A stretch of 38,594 nt of DNA from Physcocola sp002396385 (GTDB lineage: Bacteria > Bacteroidota > Bacteroidia > Bacteroidales > Paludibacteraceae): NCBI GenBank assembly GCA_946535435.1, contig CAMNDM010000036.1, positions 1 to 38,594 of the forward strand, in the 5' to 3' direction. The translations under genes were made by a program, and so were the position numbers. Positions 33,339 to 38,594 of the stretch are shown here, piece by piece. Under the pieces are notes generated by a model, which did not search any database, was not told where the DNA came from, and saw nothing but the letters and a program-made list of their open reading frames with translations. Within the stretch, counting starts at the first letter, position 1; each line of letters opens with the position of its first letter.

Positions 33339-36300
33339 CTACTTGAACTTTATTTCGCCTGTAATCGTCAACTCAAAGTCATAGCCTTCTACCAGAACAT
33401 TAACAGCCGTACTGTACATGTCCATCCTAGGTCTGTAATCGTCATCATTACACCATGCACCATTGAGCTTGAAGTCAATAGTTTTCAATTCTTTGTCGGA
33501 TCTCGCTTCCATATGATGAAGAAATGAAAGGTAGCCAGAACCAGATTTCGTAGTCATAACAATAACCTTATAGAGACGTTTTGACAATTCTTTCTTAGGT
33601 AAATTTTCAAGTTCGTCAGCCGTGCCTTCATAAAAAAGGACCATCGTACCTTGTTTTAGGATATATTTAAGAGGAAGTGTATTTTTTGTGCTAGGAATAT
33701 CATATCCTTTTGCTGCATCGTAGTTCTTTATTAATTCAAATTCGCGTTTAAGCCTCTTCTTTGCGTTAAGACCTTCGTATAGAGCCATACAATAATTCCG
33801 TTCGCTTGCAACGTGATACATCTGTTTGTATTCCTTTGGAGAAGCATCTCGTTGTTCCTTTAAATGAATTGGTTTTGTTATGTTTGTAGCATACAGCCTC
33901 ACCTTCTTGATAGGAATCTGTTTCGCCTCATTGAACCATATTGTGTTCTCGCCAGAAACTGCGTCCTTAATACCATATTTTTTAACGGCTTCCTCTACCT
34001 TCTCCCTAACGGCATCATCGACGATGTTTTTGATGTCTTTTTCGGCAAGGCTGGCAAGGCTTTTACGGATAACGTACTTGATGCCGTCTTCACGCTGTAT
34101 GGCGCCATAGAAGGACTCAAGATGCAAGGATCTTCTTGCACCAGCTCCTTGCTGGTAGATTGGCTTCCCGTCCTTACCTTTTTGGATAATGCCGTGAACA
34201 CGGAGCTTCTTCTTGGTGTTCTTCCCCATGTTGTCGGGTTGGTAGTGGTGGACGAGAAGTTCGTTGGTGACGGCTTTGACATCTTCGGTGAAGGTATCCC
34301 AAGGCTTTTCGAAAAGTGGTTTTTTGCCCTCTTTACGGAGGTATTTTTCTTGGTCTTCGGTGAACTGTTTCCAACTGTCGTATTCCCTTTTCCCGATACA
34401 TGCGATGGTAATTGCGTCAATGCAGTGGTGGGCGTGGTTGACACGCTCTTTTTTCTCGTAGTCTTGCTGTAGGCCCCATGCCTTACGGAAGTCAGCTGTT
34501 GTGGCTCCCTTTACAACGTGAATCTTGTTGAAAACGGTCTTGAGGTACAGACGGGCATACTTGCCGATGATGCCGATATTGACTCCTTGACGGTTGGTGA
34601 AATCCTCGCTTACGCAATCGATAGTGAAGGTCTCCAGCTTACCCTTCCAGTAATCAAGTTTCATCTTGAAGTAGTGCCTTTCACTAATAGCCTTATCCTT
34701 CTCCTCTTTGGTCGTAGCCATCTTGGCTTTTTTCTTCCTTATGTTGATGGCTGCCTCCAATCGGTCGATTTCTTCTGCCCATCCCATACTTTCTATTCTA
34801 GCCAGTATTTCGGTGTGGTTGCTCAGCTCATAAGGAATCTTGCCGATTTTGACTTCACGGTTAAACTTGCTGTCGCACAGCGTCTTGTTTTTCTGAGAGT
34901 CGTCGCCATCAAGTGATCTTGGAATGGTATGCTCAATGTCGAATTTTGGGTTTGGACCCAAAAAATCGGTCACACCGATTTCCTTACCGGTGTAAATACA
35001 CATATGCTTCTGTTCATCCCATAACTGGTATTTAAGTATATCATTTTCTGTTGGTTCTAAACCAAGTTTTTTGATTTCTTGAACAATGCGGTCGTGTTCC
35101 TTCTGTTTTTCATTTTGGAAAGTTTCGATGGCCTTTCGCATATTCGCGTCGTTCAGTTCCCTGGCAAACTCGATGTTGACAACAGTATCTGAGTCTATTT
35201 TACCGTCTATAATCAGCTGGTTGATGAGGTGGCGCAAGCGGAACAGGGCTCTCGTGGCCATAGGGTTCTTTAGAGCGGATAATCTAGGAGACCCCAGAGT
35301 AACCTGCCCCTGAGAGTTTGGTTTTGCAGCCGGGTATGTTTCTATCATAGAAGGGTGGTAGAGTCGGTCGGCGTGCCGTTCATCTACTCCATATTTACTT
35401 TGGAGAAATTCCTTTATGCATTGTTGTTTGCTAATGGTTTTCCCTTCTCTTAGTCTCGAAATAGGGTCGGTGTCGTAGTTACTGATGATGGCATTGATTT
35501 TGCCGATAATCTCTGTCCTCATCGAATGGTCTTGCCATACTTCCTTAGGAAGAACATCGCATAGGTTGGCAAGGAATACGGCTTGGTCGTACCTGTAGCC
35601 TGCCTCCAGGTATGGGAGCATCTTGTTGATGGCGTTCAAACTCAACGATGCGTAGTCTTGTGGCATACGTATCTTTACAAAAAGCTGTGCCTGCTCATCT
35701 GTGAGCTGAAGATTACGTAAGGCCCAATCTTTCAACTTGTCATCGTCATCGAAAGTCTGCAACACGTGCCATACATCGTTGATGATGTCTTGTGGTGTCT
35801 TTGTTTCTCCCTTTACGTAAAGGCTGCAGATGCCGTTTTCCCAGTCTTCTCCGAAAATTTCCATAAGCGATGCTGTCACGGGGCATCCGCTCACGTTAGT
35901 GTCCATGCGGTAATTGAAAAGAATGTCGGCAGTCTCGGCATTTTTGTCATCCTTATAATAGGCGTATTTCTCTTTCTTAGAGACCAACGCTTTTGCAAGG
36001 TCTTCAAAGTCGAAGTTCGGCTTACTCTTGCGGAAGAACTTTGGTGTAATCTTTGCTAACTCGTCGGGCGTTAGAGGACGCATCTTGTCTTCGGCCTTGG
36101 TTTTGACCTTTATGTTGTTGAGTAAGCAGAGCATACGGAACTTCTCGAAGTTGGGGTGTGAGGCGGGACATCTTTTTTTGCCCTTCTCGAATGTGCAGTT
36201 GCCAACCTGTCCTTTTTGCGATTTGAGCGGTCTTTGGAAGAAAATGGCTCTTTCAAGCGCGTTTCTAAGGTCTTCGGTCAGACCTTGCTTTTTGCAGATG

Positions 36301-36962
36301 GCGTCAAACTCTGCCCTCACATGCTGGATTCTTGAGGTGTAGGTTGTCCTTATTTTCCCTTTCGTCTTATAGAGTTGGTAGAAGTATTCGCCAATATAGT
36401 TGCAGTTGACCGTCTTCATTTTTTCGCTAAGGTCACTAATCTGGGCTTTAACGTTGCCCTCGCTTTCTTTTGTGCCTTCCTTTCTGTTACTGATAAAACC
36501 GCGGCGCTGGTTAAGGTGGTAGAGCGCCCTACCGAGGCAGAAACGGTCGCCTTCCTTCTTGAGGTCTAGTTTCTCATTCAGACATCTGTGTCTGTCGTGA
36601 TACGGGTTTTCGTCCTTCTCGTCATTGGTCCTCTGCCATTCAATGAAGGCTGGCAACATAGGATATTTCTTCTTGCTCTTCCACAAATCTAGGGCCTCTT
36701 GCGGTATATTGGGGCAGAGACTGTGGGCAACAAGTACTTCGAGCAACTCGATTTTTCTAAGCCTCCTGCGGAAGTAATGCCTACGCATAGCTCTGGCCTC
36801 GGTCCTTTTCTGAACCATCGGCAACTCGCCGTTCTTACCATGTTCAACCCCATCTTTAAATATATTAACCCCTCTGTCTAGAAGGTCATACGTGCCGTTT
36901 TTATAGTTTACGATAGCCCAACCGATAGAATTGGTGCCAAGGTCTAATCCAAGTCTTTTCAT
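33339..36962 (-). CDS. cas9: Type II-C CRISPR RNA-guided endonuclease Cas9
   Basis: A 1207-residue Cas9. RuvC-I is LGLDLGTNSIGWAIV with D7. The Arg-rich bridge helix spans about 52-75 (RTEARAMRRHYFRRRLRK). REC lobe follows to about 560. RuvC-II has E598 in NIEFAREL. The HNH domain has FDIEHTIPRS with H678, then N692 and N701 (SKFNREVK). RuvC-III has HHCIDAITIACI with H846 and D849. The C-terminal 200 or so residues are the wedge/PAM-interacting part. Both nuclease sites look intact. The residue before the HNH His is Glu (E677), where SpCas9 and NmeCas9 have Asp. The start fits the family. The tracrRNA is divergently encoded just upstream; a near-match -7 box TATATTCG (minus, 37003-37010) may drive cas9. 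Confidence 0.97.
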   Translation of the reverse strand: MKRLGLDLGTNSIGWAIVNYKNGTYDLLDRGVNIFKDGVEHGKNGELPMVQKRTEARAMRRHYFRRRLRKIELLEVLVAHSLCPNIPQEALDLWKSKKKYPMLPAFIEWQRTNDEKDENPYHDRHRCLNEKLDLKKEGDRFCLGRALYHLNQRRGFISNRKEGTKESEGNVKAQISDLSEKMKTVNCNYIGEYFYQLYKTKGKIRTTYTSRIQHVRAEFDAICKKQGLTEDLRNALERAIFFQRPLKSQKGQVGNCTFEKGKKRCPASHPNFEKFRMLCLLNNIKVKTKAEDKMRPLTPDELAKITPKFFRKSKPNFDFEDLAKALVSKKEKYAYYKDDKNAETADILFNYRMDTNVSGCPVTASLMEIFGEDWENGICSLYVKGETKTPQDIINDVWHVLQTFDDDDKLKDWALRNLQLTDEQAQLFVKIRMPQDYASLSLNAINKMLPYLEAGYRYDQAVFLANLCDVLPKEVWQDHSMRTEIIGKINAIISNYDTDPISRLREGKTISKQQCIKEFLQSKYGVDERHADRLYHPSMIETYPAAKPNSQGQVTLGSPRLSALKNPMATRALFRLRHLINQLIIDGKIDSDTVVNIEFARELNDANMRKAIETFQNEKQKEHDRIVQEIKKLGLEPTENDILKYQLWDEQKHMCIYTGKEIGVTDFLGPNPKFDIEHTIPRSLDGDDSQKNKTLCDSKFNREVKIGKIPYELSNHTEILARIESMGWAEEIDRLEAAINIRKKKAKMATTKEEKDKAISERHYFKMKLDYWKGKLETFTIDCVSEDFTNRQGVNIGIIGKYARLYLKTVFNKIHVVKGATTADFRKAWGLQQDYEKKERVNHAHHCIDAITIACIGKREYDSWKQFTEDQEKYLRKEGKKPLFEKPWDTFTEDVKAVTNELLVHHYQPDNMGKNTKKKLRVHGIIQKGKDGKPIYQQGAGARRSLHLESFYGAIQREDGIKYVIRKSLASLAEKDIKNIVDDAVREKVEEAVKKYGIKDAVSGENTIWFNEAKQIPIKKVRLYATNITKPIHLKEQRDASPKEYKQMYHVASERNYCMALYEGLNAKKRLKREFELIKNYDAAKGYDIPSTKNTLPLKYILKQGTMVLFYEGTADELENLPKKELSKRLYKVIVMTTKSGSGYLSFLHHMEARSDKELKTIDFKLNGAWCNDDDYRPRMDMYSTAVNVLVEGYDFELTITGEIKFK

Positions 36963-37002
36963 ATATGATTTAAATATTTTTTACGCTAATATACTGATTA
37001 TT

Positions 37003-37010
37003 CGAATATA
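37003..37010 (-). promoter_or_regulatory. Candidate -7 box for cas9
   Basis: The minus strand reads TATATTCG, one mismatch from TAnnTTTG, 41 bases ahead of the cas9 ATG. It lies 5 bases from the divergent tracrRNA box, so the two promoters overlap. Confidence 0.35.
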
Positions 37011-37015
37011 TTTTA

Positions 37016-37023
37016 TATTTTTG
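37016..37023 (+). promoter_or_regulatory. -7 promoter box for the tracrRNA
   Basis: TATTTTTG is a full TAnnTTTG match placed about 7-10 bases ahead of the anti-repeat, so transcription would start near 37030. No clear -33 TTTG is seen. Confidence 0.6.
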
Positions 37024-37029
37024 TGTTAG

Positions 37030-37113
37030 GTAATTCTACATCTTACCACAATAAGGCTATATGCCGAAGGTTTTAAACCTATATCTCTGCGTACTCCGTG
37101 GAGATTTTTTTTT
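37030..37113 (+). ncRNA. tracrRNA of the type II-C system
   Basis: The plus strand at 37033-37052 (anti-repeat, ATTCTACATCTTACCACAAT in its core) pairs with the minus-strand CRISPR repeat: repeat positions 1-8 pair without a gap, 9-10 form a 2x2 internal loop (UU against UU), and 11-20 pair again, with two G-U pairs among the 18. The anti-repeat runs into AATAAGGC, a stretch resembling the Neisseria tracrRNA, then a nexus hairpin GGC(TATAT)GCC at 55-65, a hairpin AGGTT/AACCT at 68-80 and a terminator stem ending in nine T. The 5' end is inferred from the promoter box. Confidence 0.88.
37083..37113 (+). terminator. Terminator hairpin of the tracrRNA
   Basis: ATCTC at 37083-37087 pairs with GAGAT at 37101-37105. 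Four inner pairs (two of them G-U) extend the stem around a TACTC loop. A run of nine T (37105-37113) follows. Confidence 0.85.
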
Positions 37114-37182
37114 GCATGTTGCGACTTTAATAACGGAAGTTTGCTCAATACAACTATTTGATGAGCCAAGTTTTGCATGTTG
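37110..37182 (+). repeat. 12-base direct repeat in the tracrRNA downstream gap
   Basis: TTTTGCATGTTG occurs at 37110-37121 and again at 37171-37182. Between them is an imperfect inverted repeat, TTGCTCA at 37141-37147 with TGAGCCAA at 37162-37169. No gene is seen in 37114-37250, and the stretch has no recognised role. Confidence 0.5.
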
Positions 37183-37250
37183 AAACGCTTATGATTATTT
37201 CCACTTTGGTAGGGTCAGACAAAATGGCGCAAAACACCTTAACCTCGAAT

Positions 37251-38330
37251 TTAGTCGGTGGTTACGTTCGTTCTCGCCACTTTCTTTTTATAGACAGGGA
37301 AACCGAAAAATCCTTGGTGAAGGTAGAGGTCGACTTCGGTGGCTTTAAGCAGATCGAAATCTTGCTCTAGTTCGAAATGCAAATTCTTTGTACCGTTTTG
37401 CGTCTTAATTCTGACGGTGTAGCCGGTTTTTTCGTGGTCGTCATTCTCTTCGTAGCAAACCCTTTCAACTTTAAAGGTTTTCACTTTATCGGGCACATTC
37501 CATTTGGCAAAACGATGGTTTATAAACAGGAAGCCCATGGTGGAGAGAGTAGCAAGAGAAAACGCACCCAGAAACAAACGTATCATTTTTTTCTTAAGCG
37601 TTATATAGGTAAGAATCGCACCAAAGGCGCTTATACCAACGAAAGGCAGGTAGAACCAGTATGGTATCAGCGTTTGTTCGTATACGATGGGAAAGAGAAT
37701 CCATAATAACAACAGACTTAAAAAGAATGTACCTGACAAAATATAGTCTGTAGCACCCTCTTTTGCGTCCTCTTCCAACTCTTTACTTTCAGCCTGTTGT
37801 TTGTATCCGGAGATGGCAGGTAGCAGCGGCCGCCCATGCCCCTGTAAATGGTCTATATGGTACTGTAAGATGCTGTCGTTTCCTTCTAGTTTGAGAAGGA
37901 GGAGGCTTACGATGCCATTTTGGGTAGAATCTACGTGAGAGGCGAATTGCGAAATACGTTGCCAGGGTATAATGGTATCGGTCTTTATAAAGAAAAATAC
38001 AGTGTCGTGTATGTGCAATTCAAGTCCATCCGATGAGGCTTTTGCCCAATCTCGTTTGCGGAGGCAGAGTACAATTATCTGGTTTAAATAAAACAAGTCA
38101 AAACCACCTAAAAAAAGGAATAAGAAAAGCGAGTCTTCGGCTTCTGTTTTGCCTATTGTTGCTAAAAACGGGATGGATGTCGTTAGTATAAAAATGGAAA
38201 ATAGGACAAAAAGACCCCTGAAACTCTGTGCACATTTTAATGTAACTTCGTTGGGGATTCCGAAATCCGGATGCTTTGGAACCGTTTGTCTATGTTTCTT
38301 CTTCTGCTGGTATAATTGTTTTCTGCCCAT
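37251..38330 (-). CDS. Multi-pass membrane protein of unknown function with a PH-like segment
   Basis: A 359-residue protein. Two membrane helices lie near the N-terminus (about 37-59 and 66-90), then a soluble stretch at about 98-170 whose pattern (GLELHIHDTVFFFIKTDTII, then PWQRISQF) resembles a bacterial PH-like domain. Three more helices lie at about 198-218, 223-245 and 250-271. A beta-rich C-terminal tail (about 285-350) ends near the membrane. I do not recognise a named family. It is on the same strand as cas9 but its stop is separated from the cas9 start by the divergent tracrRNA, so it is not part of the cas operon. An AGAGG precedes the ATG closely. Confidence 0.6.
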   Translation of the reverse strand: MGRKQLYQQKKKHRQTVPKHPDFGIPNEVTLKCAQSFRGLFVLFSIFILTTSIPFLATIGKTEAEDSLFLFLFLGGFDLFYLNQIIVLCLRKRDWAKASSDGLELHIHDTVFFFIKTDTIIPWQRISQFASHVDSTQNGIVSLLLLKLEGNDSILQYHIDHLQGHGRPLLPAISGYKQQAESKELEEDAKEGATDYILSGTFFLSLLLLWILFPIVYEQTLIPYWFYLPFVGISAFGAILTYITLKKKMIRLFLGAFSLATLSTMGFLFINHRFAKWNVPDKVKTFKVERVCYEENDDHEKTGYTVRIKTQNGTKNLHFELEQDFDLLKATEVDLYLHQGFFGFPVYKKKVARTNVTTD

Positions 38331-38453
38331 TTGCCTCTAATTTAGGTGAAAGTTTTCATAAGTCTGTTTTTTGTGTCATGCGGTGATACTTGCTCTACTT
38401 GTCAGAATTTCCGCGTTCGTTTTTGTCTTTGTAGCCAATGCCCCACGAGTTGA

Positions 38454-38565
38454 TGGACACCAGACTTTTGTCGTGGTATTGTTTAGAGATTGTTTAACTT
38501 CAATTCAAAACTTATTTAAGACAATAGAAAAGTCTCATTATATTTAATTATTGGTGTCCGCTAAA
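38454..38565. repeat. Imperfect inverted repeat near the window edge, possible mobile-element end
   Basis: GGACACCA at 38455-38462 is mirrored by TGGTGTCC at 38552-38559, and inside them AGACTTTT at 38462-38469 is mirrored by AAAAGTCT at 38528-38535. The right side continues GCTAAA; a TTTAGCGGACAC-type terminus is, as I recall, seen on IS4-family elements of Bacteroidetes. No transposase is visible. The rest of 38331-38594 shows no gene I can support. Confidence 0.35.
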
Positions 38566-38594
38566 CATAAATACACATGATAACACAGTCCGCA

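Noticed and set aside
37119..37250. A second, degenerate tracrRNA or anti-repeat
   Set aside because: No stretch here pairs with the repeat over more than a few bases.
37158..37370. A 70-codon plus-strand frame near the right end
   Set aside because: It runs antisense into the 359-residue membrane protein gene and has no recognisable features.
1..38594. tRNA or rRNA genes
   Set aside because: I looked through the intergenic stretches and saw no cloverleaf-like or rRNA-like sequence; a covariance search was not possible.

Overview
This window looks like a piece of a Bacteroidales chromosome. The strongest lineage signals are the TAnnTTTG -7 promoter boxes ahead of many genes, a cellulase ending in a type IX secretion sorting tail, DUF4286 and DUF4834 family genes, a RapZ-C/phosphotransferase fusion, and a fused HisIE. 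The sorting tail argues for a T9SS-bearing Bacteroidales line. The species cannot be named from this sequence.

Region by region. (1) 1-5970, minus strand: a tightly packed type I restriction-modification operon, hsdR - hsdM - a shortened Bro/DinD-like gene - a PD-(D/E)XK nuclease (YhcG/DUF1016) - hsdS, the last cut by the window edge. (2) 6136-9949, minus strand: a small 2[4Fe-4S] ferredoxin with its own terminator, a Wzz-like membrane protein, ruvC, a DUF4286 gene and a phosphotransferase-RapZ fusion. (3) 10128-29369, mostly plus strand: core metabolism and information processing. It holds nadB; a Crp/Fnr regulator, mfd and an Fe-S flavoprotein; rnz on the minus strand; rpsA, ompA and asnS; then a run of GH9 cellulase, hisA, hisIE, an FtsE-like ATPase, metF and a DUF4834 gene; then gpmI and a small winged-helix-like protein. 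(4) 29384-30608: an acidic protein of unknown function, a decayed reading frame and a small membrane protein. (5) 30695-37113: a complete type II-C CRISPR-Cas locus. (6) 37251-38594: a membrane protein of unknown function and a terminal stretch with an inverted repeat that may be the end of a mobile element.

The CRISPR locus is the most informative part. cas9, cas1 and cas2 run on the minus strand and are followed in the same direction by a short AT-rich leader and an array of 20 repeats and 19 spacers. A tracrRNA can be read directly, on the plus strand just upstream of cas9: promoter box, anti-repeat pairing with the minus-strand repeat, nexus hairpin and terminator. This fixes the crRNA direction. 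Only 12 of the 19 spacers are distinct. Six spacers recur in a conserved relative order together with the same point variants in neighbouring repeats, which indicates segmental duplication with internal losses rather than repeated acquisition.

The window carries two separate defence modules, type I R-M at one end and CRISPR-Cas9 at the other, around a mainly housekeeping core. I see no clearly new system. The items most worth following up are the rearranged array, the degenerate Bro/DinD-like and YhcG genes inside the hsd operon, and the unknown genes flanking the CRISPR locus.
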